This document shows positions 8,372 through 17,307 of a stretch of 23,859 nucleotides of DNA, piece after piece. A program made the translations under genes and the position numbers. The DNA is taken from positions 1 to 23,859 of the forward strand of contig JAMOSO010000062.1 of assembly GCA_027063065.1 (NCBI GenBank). Reading direction: 5' to 3'. Positions within the stretch are counted from its first letter, which is position 1. Each line of letters opens with the position of its first letter. The notes below the pieces were generated by a model, which saw only the letters and a program-made list of their open reading frames with translations, made no database searches and had not been told where the DNA came from. The DNA is from Planctomycetota bacterium. Lineage in GTDB: Bacteria > Planctomycetota > JAMOSO01.

Positions 8372-10352
8372 CTTTTTTTCCTTCTTTTTCTTTAGATAAT
8401 AAATCTTTACTTCTTTTAGCGCTCTCTTTTTTAGCTATTTCTTCTTTCTTGGCAGCAGCCAATTTAGCCTCTAAACGCTCGGTTATATCTTCATTATTGA
8501 TTAAAGCTTCAACATCAATTGCTTCTAAGGTTTCATACTTTAACAATGCCTGTGCAATACGATGCATTTCATCTTGATGAGAATTAATAATTTCACGAGC
8601 CTTATCTAAGCCAGCATGAATAATATTGCGTATTTCATCATCTATATGTTTTAATGTCTGTTCAGAAAAACTTTGCTTAGGACCTGAATTACCAAAAGCA
8701 TCTTGCTGATTTGGATCTTCATAAGCAACTGGTCCCATATCTGACATTCCCCAAGCAGTAACCATTTTACGGGCAATTGTCGTAGCCTGTTGAATATCAT
8801 TAACTGCACCAGCACCTATATCATCACAAAAAGTTTCTTCGGCGACACGTCCTCCAAATGCTACAGAAATATCACCCATACATCTTGATTTACTACGATC
8901 ATATCTATCATGCTGAGGCAAATACATAGCCATACCCAAAGCGCGTCCTCGTGGCATAATTGTTACCTTATGCAATGGATCAACCTCTGGCAAAAAGAAA
9001 GCCAAAATTGCATGACCAGCTTCATGATAAGCGGTCATACTTTTATCCTTATCATTCATAACCTTAGAGCGTTTTTGTTTACCCCAACAAACCTTATCAC
9101 GGGCTTCTTCTAAATGTTTCATATGCACATGCGTGCAATCGGCAAATGCAGCTATAACAGCGGCTTCGTTAAGCAAGTTTTCTAACTCTGCACCAGAAAA
9201 TCCCGGTGTACCACGAGCTATAACCATTAAATCCACATTAGCCTCTAATTTGATTTTTTTAGCATGTACTTTTAAAATTTGCTCTCGACCTTTAATGTCT
9301 GGTAAATCAACATAGACTTGCCTATCAAAACGTCCTGGTCTCAACAGAGCTGAATCCAACACATCTGGGCGATTAGTTGCCGCAATGATAATAATACCTG
9401 AATTATCTTCAAAACCATCCATCTCTACTAAAATGGCATTTAAAGTTTGCTCGCGTTCATCATTGCCACCACCTAAACCATTGCCACGTTTACGCCCTAT
9501 GGCATCAATTTCATCTAAAAATATAATACATGGCGAATTAGCCTTGGCTTGATTAAATAAATCTCTAACACGTGAAGCGCCAACACCCACAAACATTTCA
9601 ACAAAATCAGAGCCTGATATACTAAAAAAAGGACGTCCTGCCTCACCAGCTATAGCTTTGGCAAGCAATGTTTTACCTGTTCCGGGAGGCCCTACTAATA
9701 AAACACCCTTTGGTAGGCGACCACCTATTTCTGAAAATTTTTCTGGAACCTTTAAAAATTCTACCAATTCTTGCACTTCTTCGCGAGCCTCTTCTATGCC
9801 AGCCACATCATCAAAAGTTTTTGTCAATTTATCCTTATCAATCATCCTAGCTTTAGAACGACCGATACTCATAATACCGCCCGGCCCACCTTGACGCATC
9901 TGACGGAATAAAAAGAAATAAAAGAATCCAAAAATCAACAGCCATGGGATTAAACTCATCAACATATTTTCCCAAGCAGAAGTTTCAGCATCGACATCAA
10001 AACCGCTTGATTTATCACGCAATAATTTTAAAGTTTTTTCATCATAAGGTGTAATGGTTGCCTTAAAATCACGCAATTTCTCATCACCCATAGTAATCTT
10101 ACCCGTCACTGTTGAACCAGATAATACAGCGTCAGAAATTTGATTGTTTTCTAAAGCCTTGATTAACTCTTGAGTAGTCAACGGATGAGCATCTTTAATC
10201 GCTTTATTATCTACAAAAGTAGCTATAATAAAGTAAATAAATATAGCTATAAAAGCTATAAACATAAAATTGACTCCACGTTTTGGTTCTTTAGATGAAC
10301 CTCCTGAATTATCAGACATCTTTGGGGGCTTAGGGGAATTATCTGTACTCAT
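8355..10352 (-). CDS. ftsH: ATP-dependent zinc metalloprotease FtsH
   Basis: Membrane-anchored hexameric AAA+ protease that removes misfolded membrane proteins and, in several Gram-negatives, controls LPS synthesis by degrading LpxC. 665 residues: a 28-residue Pro/Ser-rich cytosolic head, membrane segment about 29-47, periplasmic domain about 48-130, second membrane segment about 131-149, then the AAA domain. The AAA domain has Walker A GPPGTGKT (221-228), Walker B IIFLDE (276-281), second region of homology about 326-343, and pore motif MFVG (253-256). The protease domain carries the zinc site HEAGH (443-447), with the third ligand probably D519. All catalytic residues are present. The C-terminal tail is Lys/Glu-rich. 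AAAGGT upstream of ATG supports the start; lptE lies 12 bases before it. Confidence 0.98.
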   Translation of the reverse strand: MSTDNSPKPPKMSDNSGGSSKEPKRGVNFMFIAFIAIFIYFIIATFVDNKAIKDAHPLTTQELIKALENNQISDAVLSGSTVTGKITMGDEKLRDFKATITPYDEKTLKLLRDKSSGFDVDAETSAWENMLMSLIPWLLIFGFFYFFLFRQMRQGGPGGIMSIGRSKARMIDKDKLTKTFDDVAGIEEAREEVQELVEFLKVPEKFSEIGGRLPKGVLLVGPPGTGKTLLAKAIAGEAGRPFFSISGSDFVEMFVGVGASRVRDLFNQAKANSPCIIFLDEIDAIGRKRGNGLGGGNDEREQTLNAILVEMDGFEDNSGIIIIAATNRPDVLDSALLRPGRFDRQVYVDLPDIKGREQILKVHAKKIKLEANVDLMVIARGTPGFSGAELENLLNEAAVIAAFADCTHVHMKHLEEARDKVCWGKQKRSKVMNDKDKSMTAYHEAGHAILAFFLPEVDPLHKVTIMPRGRALGMAMYLPQHDRYDRSKSRCMGDISVAFGGRVAEETFCDDIGAGAVNDIQQATTIARKMVTAWGMSDMGPVAYEDPNQQDAFGNSGPKQSFSEQTLKHIDDEIRNIIHAGLDKAREIINSHQDEMHRIAQALLKYETLEAIDVEALINNEDITERLEAKLAAAKKEEIAKKESAKRSKDLLSKEKEGKKDGTKS

Positions 10353-10364
10353 TTTTTTACCTTT

Positions 10365-10841
10365 CTACCATACTGGAAATAATGCATGGATTAGTTTAAC
10401 TACCATATCATCTACTGCAGCCCTTTGGGCTGCTAGTTCCGCTCCACCATTGGCAGCAAATGTTTCTTCGCCACTAATAGTCTTACGCCATATTTGTTTA
10501 TTATTAATATCGTGCATAATAAAATCTACTGTTATGTTAATTCTAAATTCTGCACTGCGAGCATCATCATTACTGCGCAATGAATTGCGTGAATACCCAA
10601 CAATCTTACCGCTTAATACAGGCACTCCAACCTCTTGATTAACTATATTTAAAGGGGCTTTAGCAGCTAATTGGCGGATAATTTCTCGTCTGACAATAGG
10701 GGTCAACTCATTCTCAAAAGTTGCATTATCAACAATATCAATTGCCAAATTACTGCGTTGGCTACCAGATGGAATGGTATGTGTGTACCGACAACCAGAC
10801 GCTAAAAATAACATTACAATTAAACCTAAATAAATTCTCAT
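10365..10841 (-). CDS. lptE: Probable LPS-assembly lipoprotein LptE
   Basis: A 158-residue outer-membrane lipoprotein. The signal peptide ends in the lipobox LASGC, with C17 as lipidated residue. The mature part contains IDIVDNATFENELTP and VRREIIRQLAA, the pattern typical of LptE-like proteins, and a beta-rich region (LSGKIVGYSRN, INITVDFIMHD, IWRKTISGEETF). LptE plugs the LptD barrel that inserts lipopolysaccharide in the outer leaflet. The start overlaps the bamD stop by four bases (ATGA) and has AAAGGT upstream. Position between bamD and ftsH, all envelope functions, supports the call. Alternatives are other small lipoproteins with the same alpha/beta fold. Confidence 0.78.
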   Translation of the reverse strand: MRIYLGLIVMLFLASGCRYTHTIPSGSQRSNLAIDIVDNATFENELTPIVRREIIRQLAAKAPLNIVNQEVGVPVLSGKIVGYSRNSLRSNDDARSAEFRINITVDFIMHDINNKQIWRKTISGEETFAANGGAELAAQRAAVDDMVVKLIHALFPVW

Positions 10842-11782
10842 TTAACTACCTTTAACAAATCAATTTGTTTTTTAGCTTCTTGTGCTTCCGCGCTATTAGG
10901 AAATTTTTTAATAATTTTTTGATAATAAATAATAGCCGCTTTAGGTTTAGAAATACGTTTGTAATAATCTGCCGTAGATTTCAATCTCAATAAAGCTTTC
11001 TTGTTTATGTCATTAATTGTTTGTTTTATTTCTTGGCGTTCTTTTTCATCGCTGAGAGTTGCCTCATAAATAGTTAAATTTTCAATAGCTTGACGTAAAG
11101 GTTTTTTATTGTAGTCGGCACCTTTGTTCATTGCCTGAAAGACTATACTTTTTCTAAATCTTGCCTTAGTTGCCCAAGTAGTATCCATATAATGATCTAT
11201 AACTAAATTATAAGCATCAATAGCCGCATCATAATCTTCAATATCTTCATAAATTAATGCAATTTCAAATTGAGCTCTAGCTCCAAAAGCTCCAAAAGGA
11301 TCTTGTTTAATGATTTTTTCGTAAATTGTAATAGCATCTTCCTTGGCTGGGATAATTTTCCAACTAGTTAATGGCAAAGCGCGTTTAGCTCCTAATTGAT
11401 ATGATTTAGCAATATCAAATTGATGTGCAAATGCCTCTTTAACAAAAGATGACTCCGGATAATTTTTGATGTATTTTTCAAAAGCACTAAAAGCCTTCCA
11501 TAAATCTTTATTTTTTAATAGTGCAACAGCTTCATAATACATAGATTTTTCAACCAATCTAGAATCGGGATAATATTTTTGCAATAAACTAAAACCACTT
11601 GCAGCTTTTTTATACTTATGCGCTTCTAATGCATCATAAGCATTTGTATACTGCTCCATATCTGTACTTGCCACACTTTCCCAATCTTTACTCCAACCAG
11701 TTTCGGGCAACCAAGTAAACAATGCCCAAGCTGATTGACTACTTGCCAATAAAACACTTATAATTAATAACTTACGAAGCAT
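10838..11782 (-). CDS. bamD: BamD-like outer-membrane assembly TPR protein
   Basis: Probable BamD/YfiO-type component that helps BamA fold outer-membrane proteins from the periplasmic side. From the chosen ATG it has 314 residues with a signal peptide (about 1-20, likely cut at AWA|L). TPR pairs follow: YKKAASGFSLLQKYYPDS, LWKAFSAFEKYIKNYPES, EDAITIYEKII, YDAAIDAYNLVIDHYMDT and a last repeat PKAAIIYYQKIIKKFPNS. The regular spacing with yPxS ends is typical of BamD. Unlike classical BamD there is no lipobox cysteine. An upstream in-frame start at 11824 would extend into recO without a signal-peptide fit; the ATG at 11782 has GGAG seven bases before it and overlaps the recO end by 11 bases. It could also be a CpoB-like TPR protein. 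Confidence 0.78.
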   Translation of the reverse strand: MLRKLLIISVLLASSQSAWALFTWLPETGWSKDWESVASTDMEQYTNAYDALEAHKYKKAASGFSLLQKYYPDSRLVEKSMYYEAVALLKNKDLWKAFSAFEKYIKNYPESSFVKEAFAHQFDIAKSYQLGAKRALPLTSWKIIPAKEDAITIYEKIIKQDPFGAFGARAQFEIALIYEDIEDYDAAIDAYNLVIDHYMDTTWATKARFRKSIVFQAMNKGADYNKKPLRQAIENLTIYEATLSDEKERQEIKQTINDINKKALLRLKSTADYYKRISKPKAAIIYYQKIIKKFPNSAEAQEAKKQIDLLKVVK

Positions 11783-12419
11783 ACAGGTACTCCAAGGGAT
11801 ATTCCCTACTAAAATCAATATCAATATGTAAAGAGTCTAATAGAAGATCTCTCACATAAGCTAAAATCGCCGAAATTTGTTCGACCGTTAATTTTAGCGT
11901 ATTTACACGCAAAATAGAATTGTTAATCATATAATTTAAAGTGGATTGCATCCAGTTTCTTGATGAAATCATTGAATAGATTCCAATTTTGTTCAACATA
12001 GACACTAAAAACCATGGTAAAATTTCATTTTTTTCATATTTCGATACACATTTTAAAGTTTCAGATAAAAGATTAAAAAAATTATCATCTGCATTATTCA
12101 ATACCGTAACCTGATTTACCACATTTAAAATATTGGCCATCAGATAAATTTGTCGCAATGATTGACGTATTGTATAAAATTCTTCATAAAGTTCAAAATT
12201 AGTCAACAATTGTACTTCCGTATGATCTTTTGCTATATATTCCACAAAACCCAAATAACCATAATCGATACGACTTACAGAGTGCGAATAACGCCTAACC
12301 CCTTTAGCCATCAATACTTGTTTACCAAAATTTTTAGTGTACATTGTAATAATAGAAGAACTATTTTGATAATTACATTTACGCAATACTATTGCCTCAG
12401 AACTGTGTTTGTTTGACAT
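11772..12419 (-). CDS. recO: DNA repair protein RecO
   Basis: RecO loads RecA on SSB-coated single strands in the RecFOR pathway. 215 residues. The N-terminal OB-fold is recognisable: SSEAIVLRKCNYQNSSSIIT followed by YTKNFGKQVLMAKGVRR. A mostly helical C-terminal domain follows. The four-cysteine zinc motif found in many RecO proteins is absent (only two cysteines, far apart), as in E. coli RecO. An adjacent upstream in-frame TTG (12422) exists, but ATG at 12419 is preferred. It begins three bases after the corC-like stop and has no clear ribosome site, so translational coupling is likely. The C-terminus is divergent, which lowers certainty slightly. Confidence 0.85.
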   Translation of the reverse strand: MSNKHSSEAIVLRKCNYQNSSSIITMYTKNFGKQVLMAKGVRRYSHSVSRIDYGYLGFVEYIAKDHTEVQLLTNFELYEEFYTIRQSLRQIYLMANILNVVNQVTVLNNADDNFFNLLSETLKCVSKYEKNEILPWFLVSMLNKIGIYSMISSRNWMQSTLNYMINNSILRVNTLKLTVEQISAILAYVRDLLLDSLHIDIDFSREYPLEYLYAS

Positions 12420-12422
12420 CAA

Positions 12423-13661
12423 TCAATTATTAACTTTTTCATGATTGGTAATAATTTCTATTCTCAATCTCTCTATTTTACGCTCACTAGCTTTTAACAC
12501 TAAATAAGATACTCCTGCAAATTCAAAAGAATCTCCAGGACGAGGGATTTTTTCCATCTTTGTAGTTACAAAACCTGCTATAGTTTCATACTCTCCATCT
12601 TCGTCTATTTCTATATTCAAACTTTTATTAACATCATTAATACTTGCCTCAGCAGCAACCTCATACAAATTAGGACCTATACGCGTAATAAGACCAGATT
12701 CATCGTTTTTATCATACTCATCTTGAATTTCACCAACTATTTCTTCTAAAATATCTTCAATAGTAATCAGCCCCGCAGTACCACCGTATTCATCAAGAAC
12801 TATGCCTAAATGAGTTTTTTCTTTTCTAAAATGCTCCAAAAGTTCTGCTATGCGTTTGGATTCTGGCATAAAAAAAGGTTTACGCATAATCTCTGCAATA
12901 GTTGCATTAGATCCCTTATGTAGATGTAAAAGCAAATCCTTGCCATATAACACGCCAACTATATTATCCATATCATCTTCATAAACAGGTATGCGAGAAT
13001 GACCATGCTCTAGTACAAATGCTCTTGCTTCTTCCATAGTTGAGTGTATATCAATACCTCTAATATTTGTACGGGGAGTCATAACCTCACCAACCTGAGT
13101 TTCATCCAAGTCAAATATACCGCGAATCATCTCACGCTCACTCTCTTCGATATTGCCTTCTAATTCACTGTCTTCCACCATACTTAAAATAGCATTTTCA
13201 GCCTCGGTTTCATCATCTTCTTTAGACGGTAAAATACGCTCATCTAATAAAACAACAAAAAAAGTTATAGGGTAGGTTATCCACATCAACACACGAGCAT
13301 AACTAATATAAAATAACACAATTCCTTCAGAATAATGACGCACTATGGGGCGCAAAAAAGCCTTGATAATATATAATATGCCAAAAAAACTAACTACATA
13401 TAACCATAAAGCCTTACTATGCAAATTGGCGGCAAATAAAGACAACGCCAAAATATGGTACAGATATACCGAATATTGGTAATGATCTTCACGATGTAAA
13501 ATATGATTAGCAAACTCTTCACCTTTTTCAGTAATACCGCGTTTAATAGCTAAACGCTCTAATTTAGATACAGAAAAATGTCTAAATGCGTATTCCATCA
13601 TACCAAAATAAATCACTGCTATTGCACTAACAGCCAAATTAATCATAAATATTTTCTCCAT
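12423..13661 (-). CDS. CNNM/CorC-type membrane protein with CBS pair and transporter-associated domain
   Basis: Hemolysin-C/CorC family inner-membrane protein, 412 residues, probably involved in magnesium or other divalent-cation transport. The order is: an N-terminal hydrophobic DUF21/CNNM-like region with about four segments (about 5-23, 64-80, 86-104, 113-140); a linker with an acidic patch; the GEVMTPRTNI motif (191-200); two CBS domains (about 195-250 and 255-315, with GHSRIPVYE and THLGIVLDEYGGTAGLIT); and a CorC_HlyC domain (about 325-405). The membrane part is shorter than usual and diverged. The start overlaps the yfhO-type stop by one base (TAATG), with GGGA just upstream. The ligand of the CBS pair (often adenine nucleotides) is not readable. 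Confidence 0.9.
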   Translation of the reverse strand: MEKIFMINLAVSAIAVIYFGMMEYAFRHFSVSKLERLAIKRGITEKGEEFANHILHREDHYQYSVYLYHILALSLFAANLHSKALWLYVVSFFGILYIIKAFLRPIVRHYSEGIVLFYISYARVLMWITYPITFFVVLLDERILPSKEDDETEAENAILSMVEDSELEGNIEESEREMIRGIFDLDETQVGEVMTPRTNIRGIDIHSTMEEARAFVLEHGHSRIPVYEDDMDNIVGVLYGKDLLLHLHKGSNATIAEIMRKPFFMPESKRIAELLEHFRKEKTHLGIVLDEYGGTAGLITIEDILEEIVGEIQDEYDKNDESGLITRIGPNLYEVAAEASINDVNKSLNIEIDEDGEYETIAGFVTTKMEKIPRPGDSFEFAGVSYLVLKASERKIERLRIEIITNHEKVNN

Positions 13662-15883
13662 TATATTCCCAGTAAAGCTGAGATAGCCTGTTCGGGCTTA
13701 TATTGAAATTTAACCCTATGCGGACCAGCCGGCACTAATATTGCGCTAAAAGCATAATTTGCCCTCATTAACTCCACTGCTTTGCCATCAACAGTAGCCA
13801 CCCAACCTGGACTATATTGATCTGCCAGAGTTAAAATTTGTACCTGAGAAGAAACTATATCCACCAATATATCAGTAGGTGTGTAATTCCTAATTAATAA
13901 TTTATCCGTAACCCCTTGTACATCATTATAATCTAAATAAGCTGATTGCTTAGGTAAACGGTCTAACAAAACTACTTTGTTCAATTCTAAAGGCTCTTCC
14001 AACAACATTCTTAATTGCTTAGCGATTGGCATCACACTATATTCTTTCATCAAACTCAATCGCCCCATCGCTTGTTGATTTTCATATAGACCTATACCGC
14101 CTAACTTATCTAAACGCTTAAAATCATTAGGCATATAATCACCTAAGCCTATAAAATATTTAACATTTGCAAAATTAAGCAACTGACGAAATCTGCTTAA
14201 AACATCTTTATCAAAAGTGCCCGCCATTTCTGGTTTCAACGATACAATCCCCAACTCTTTAAATAAAACTGCAAAACTCTTAGGTGTACTTATGGAATTA
14301 GTATTTAATGTTGGCACGCCTGAAAAACGTAACTTTTGCAAATATGAATAAGATGCATTAAAAACAATGCTACGTGAAAAATCAGATTTTACATAACCAC
14401 TAATTAAAGGTACATCGCCTTGGATTTCTTTAAACGTTTTTAAGCTATTTTTATTCCACATTATTCTATATATACCTAAATCGATAATCGTCAATAAAAC
14501 AATGCCTGTATAGACCCAACCTTTTTTAGGGCGCTTACGCATAACAAAAACAGCTAGTGAAAATATTAAAAGCGAACTTAAAGCATACACAAACCATATA
14601 TTAGAAAAATTCATAATCTGATTTAAATTATCTAGCCATTGATCTACTTGTCTTTGGTAATATGCCGTAGAACGAGACGTATCAACATTTATTTGACCTT
14701 GTAAAATCATTAACGCAACGCTACGTACAGCATTATACCCCAACCTTACCAACATAAAAAAAGATAATGTAGCCAATAAAATCGTAGCACTAAACCAAAA
14801 ATGCATATTAGAAGCTCTAATTGCAAACTTGCGATCTAAATAACCTCTATCAAACAAATTTTGCAACCCCTTAGACGATAGCCAAGCCATAGAAAAACTA
14901 CTACAAAATATAATATCGCCTATATTATGGATACAATCAAACAATCCTAATGCCACAACAAACATACTAATCGCAGAAATTGTGTGTAATTTAATCAATT
15001 TACTGTGTTTTTTAGATGCCAACGCACAAAACATGAAAAATATTGATGCGCCACCAATATAAAACCCCGAACCTTTAAACAAAGGTTCAAAACAAGGCAA
15101 CCAAAGCGAAATAACGGCCAAGAGATTAACTCCATACCTAAAATATAAATCTTTACCCAAAATTAAGACAGCAGAATCATCAAGGTATAGAAAATAAAAA
15201 AGAATTTTAGGCGCCACAAATACTAATGCTAAAGCCAATGCCACCACAAAACTAACCACCAACTTCCGCATTCTCTGACGATGCATATACCCATCGATTA
15301 AAACAACTACACCACTACTTATCGACGATAAAATAGCTAAACGCATATCGCCACCTATAAATTGCAAAGCAAATACTACCGATAAATAAAAAATATATTC
15401 AAGACGCATTCGCAACAGCATATAGCGCATAATAATCAAACTTAAAGGATAATAACTAAAAATTAACAAACGATTTATATCAAAATCATTTCCAATTAAC
15501 ACGCCTCCCAAAGATAATACAACCGTCATATACAAAGCGGCAGTCTTTCTTAATTTGGTTAAAAACGCATAACTATATACCGACCAGCAAAAAATAATAA
15601 GATGAGATAATATTAAGACAATATAGCTAATTTGCTTACTAAATAATAAATGACAAATATAATAAATAGGATTCCATCCTATTCCTCCGCTAGCTAATTC
15701 AGGAACCCCCAACCCCTCTAAAGGGTTAAACCACGGCAATGTCGTAAAGTCTATTCCATACCCCAACCAAGCCCATTGTCGCAAATCAAAATATGCATAT
15801 TGACCTGTCAACAAAGGTATATAAAAAAATGCAAGCAATAAAATTAAAGACAGCAAATAACTGCCATAACATTGAGTTTTCAT
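13661..15883 (-). CDS. YfhO-family multi-pass membrane protein, putative GT-C glycosyltransferase
   Basis: Large inner-membrane protein of 740 residues, with about a dozen hydrophobic segments in the first 476 and a soluble, probably periplasmic, domain at the end. The family marks are in this last domain: LLNFANVKYFI at about 568-578, LADQYSPGWVATVDGK at 686-701 and RANYAFSAILVPAGPH at 707-722. YfhO proteins have a GT-C fold and are thought to move sugars from lipid carriers onto cell-surface polymers; in Gram-positives they glycosylate teichoic acids. The protein stops just after FQYKPEQ, leaving only a very short final hydrophobic segment where many relatives have a full one. It is the first gene of its block, downstream of the divergent control region; no Shine-Dalgarno is seen before its ATG. 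The acceptor is unknown. Confidence 0.85.
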   Translation of the reverse strand: MKTQCYGSYLLSLILLLAFFYIPLLTGQYAYFDLRQWAWLGYGIDFTTLPWFNPLEGLGVPELASGGIGWNPIYYICHLLFSKQISYIVLILSHLIIFCWSVYSYAFLTKLRKTAALYMTVVLSLGGVLIGNDFDINRLLIFSYYPLSLIIMRYMLLRMRLEYIFYLSVVFALQFIGGDMRLAILSSISSGVVVLIDGYMHRQRMRKLVVSFVVALALALVFVAPKILFYFLYLDDSAVLILGKDLYFRYGVNLLAVISLWLPCFEPLFKGSGFYIGGASIFFMFCALASKKHSKLIKLHTISAISMFVVALGLFDCIHNIGDIIFCSSFSMAWLSSKGLQNLFDRGYLDRKFAIRASNMHFWFSATILLATLSFFMLVRLGYNAVRSVALMILQGQINVDTSRSTAYYQRQVDQWLDNLNQIMNFSNIWFVYALSSLLIFSLAVFVMRKRPKKGWVYTGIVLLTIIDLGIYRIMWNKNSLKTFKEIQGDVPLISGYVKSDFSRSIVFNASYSYLQKLRFSGVPTLNTNSISTPKSFAVLFKELGIVSLKPEMAGTFDKDVLSRFRQLLNFANVKYFIGLGDYMPNDFKRLDKLGGIGLYENQQAMGRLSLMKEYSVMPIAKQLRMLLEEPLELNKVVLLDRLPKQSAYLDYNDVQGVTDKLLIRNYTPTDILVDIVSSQVQILTLADQYSPGWVATVDGKAVELMRANYAFSAILVPAGPHRVKFQYKPEQAISALLGI

Positions 15884-15913
15884 AAAGACGATATAACCAT
15901 TAGATAACTTTTA

Positions 15914-15941
15914 ATTTTAGCCTTAGTTAAAAGATTTGCAA
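15914..15941 (-). promoter_or_regulatory. Candidate sigma70-type promoter for the yfhO-type operon
   Basis: On the minus strand a TTGCAA -35 box (15941-15936) is followed after 16 bases by TAAAAT (15919-15914), one mismatch from the consensus -10. Transcription would start near 15907, giving a leader of about 24 bases. It would serve the fifteen closely packed minus-strand genes below it. The -35 box lies inside the left arm of the inverted repeat, so a protein bound there would block it. Confidence 0.5.
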
Positions 15942-15965
15942 GACTTGTCCTTGCAAATCTTTTAA
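15927..15965. repeat. Perfect 16-bp inverted repeat in the divergent yfhO-type/cca control region
   Basis: The arms TTAAAAGATTTGCAAG (15927-15942) and CTTGCAAATCTTTTAA (15950-15965) match without error around a 7-base centre (ACTTGTC). A third half-site, CTTTTAA, lies at 15908-15914. Each arm has a TTGCAA box placed to act as an outward -35. No gene end points into the repeat, so a terminator role is unlikely. An operator for a dimeric regulator is the simplest reading; an RNA hairpin is possible only if transcripts start further out. Confidence 0.75.
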
Positions 15966-15978
15966 TCTATCTTACTCT
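15951..15978 (+). promoter_or_regulatory. Weak candidate promoter for cca, giving a near-leaderless mRNA
   Basis: TTGCAA (15951-15956), a 16-base spacer and TACTCT (15973-15978) mirror the stronger minus-strand promoter. An alternative is TTGTCC (15945-15950), 17 bases, then TATCTT (15968-15973). Either would start transcription within about five bases of the cca ATG. This fits the lack of any Shine-Dalgarno there. The -10 boxes are poor, so the exact elements are uncertain. Confidence 0.3.
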
Positions 15979-15984
15979 ATTACC

Positions 15985-17307
15985 ATGAAAAACTCACCTC
16001 TTTACGACAAAGCCATAGAAATTGTTCAACAAATCAAAAATGCTGGTGGAGACGCACTATTTGCTGGAGGAGCAGTGCGCGATATGTTATTAGGCAAACA
16101 AATTAATGATATAGATATCGCTACATCATTAACACCGCAACAAATACAAAAAATATTCCCAAACACCGTCCCCGTAGGCATCGCCTTTGGAGTAATAATA
16201 GTTATTTTAGATAAGTACCATTTTGAAGTTGCAACTTTTCGTAATGACGGCGCATATATAGACGGCAGGCATCCAACTACAATCAATTTTTCTTCACGCA
16301 TAGAAGATGCAAACAGACGCGATTTTACAATCAATGCCATGTATTTTGACCCAATAACCAATACTTTATATGACGATGTAAATGGCAAAAAAGACTTGCA
16401 CGACAAAGTAATTCGCACCGTTGGTAATGCAAAAAATCGCTTTCAAGAAGACGCTTTACGCCTAATGCGCGCCTGCAGATTTGCAGCTAAATTAGACTTT
16501 AAAATAGCACCAAATACGCAAACAGCTATGAAGCAAACAGCGCCAAATATAGCCAATATTTCTCCAGAACGCATCGGTGAAGAACTAATTAAAATTTTAA
16601 CTTCAGATCACCCTAATAACGGCATACAATTATTATTTGACACAAAAATACTACAATACATATTGCCCGAGGTCTGTGCCATGAGAGGCGTCGAACAACC
16701 CCCAGAATTTCACCCTGAAGGCGATGTATGGACACACACACTAGAACTTCTAAAGCTTTTACAACACTTGCCAAATTCAAAAGAGTTGGCTCTTGCATGT
16801 TTATTTCACGATATTGGTAAACCAAAAACGCAAGTATTTGCTGACAGAATCAGATTTAATAATCATGAAACTGTTGGCGCAAAAATTACCGATCGTATAT
16901 GCAAACGATTAAAATTTTCAACTAAAACAAGAGAGTGCATAGTACACTTAGTACAAACACACCTATATTTTATACCTGTACAAAAAATGAAAACATCGAC
17001 ATTGAAAAAATTTATTTGGCAAGATAAATTTGAATTAATGATGCAACTACATTGGGCAGACTGCATGGCCTCTCATAAAGATTTGAGTTGTTATAATTTT
17101 TGCAAAGATAAGTTAAAAGAATTTGGAACAGAACAGAAATATTTTAAACCATTTTTGCAAGGTCGCGACTTAATCAACATAGGCTTAAAACCAGGGCGAC
17201 ACTTTACACCTATCTTGAACAAAGCTCAAGAATTGCAACTGGAAGGTTTATTTAAAGATAAGGAATCTGCAATTAAGTGGCTAAAACAAGCTACCGACGT
17301 TTATTAG
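15985..17307 (+). CDS. cca: CCA-adding tRNA nucleotidyltransferase with HD domain
   Basis: Class II nucleotidyltransferase of the CCA/poly(A) polymerase family, 440 residues, adding or repairing the 3' CCA of tRNA. The catalytic head shows GGAVRDMLLG (28-37), the metal-binding DID (D42 and D44), RRDFTINAM (111-119) and EDALRLMRACRFAAKLDF (155-172). A C-terminal HD domain follows, with H251 in VWTHTLELL, FHDIGKP (HD at 275-276) and H294 in NNHE. It could be a full CCA enzyme or an A-adding enzyme; no partner gene is in view. It is the only plus-strand gene here. The ATG has no ribosome site, and the next in-frame ATG would remove the catalytic GG motif. The stop overlaps the oppositely oriented PilZ gene by 17 bases. 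Confidence 0.95.
   Translation: MKNSPLYDKAIEIVQQIKNAGGDALFAGGAVRDMLLGKQINDIDIATSLTPQQIQKIFPNTVPVGIAFGVIIVILDKYHFEVATFRNDGAYIDGRHPTTINFSSRIEDANRRDFTINAMYFDPITNTLYDDVNGKKDLHDKVIRTVGNAKNRFQEDALRLMRACRFAAKLDFKIAPNTQTAMKQTAPNIANISPERIGEELIKILTSDHPNNGIQLLFDTKILQYILPEVCAMRGVEQPPEFHPEGDVWTHTLELLKLLQHLPNSKELALACLFHDIGKPKTQVFADRIRFNNHETVGAKITDRICKRLKFSTKTRECIVHLVQTHLYFIPVQKMKTSTLKKFIWQDKFELMMQLHWADCMASHKDLSCYNFCKDKLKEFGTEQKYFKPFLQGRDLINIGLKPGRHFTPILNKAQELQLEGLFKDKESAIKWLKQATDVY

Noticed and set aside
10270-10638. 122-residue open frame on the plus strand across the ftsH/lptE junction
   Set aside because: It is antisense to two well-supported genes, matches no family I know, and has no ribosome site.
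13661-13700. Frameshift or truncation at the C-terminus of the YfhO-type protein
   Set aside because: The last hydrophobic segment is short, but the stop overlaps the next gene's ATG in the same TAATG form used elsewhere in the operon, so the end looks natural.
15927-15965. The 16-bp inverted repeat as a bidirectional terminator
   Set aside because: Both neighbouring genes start, rather than end, at this region, so no transcript would need to stop there; no separate T-run follows the arms.
16026-16418. 130-residue open frame on the minus strand inside cca
   Set aside because: It is a shadow of the conserved catalytic head of cca; composition is Ser/Ile/Cys-rich and unlike a real protein.
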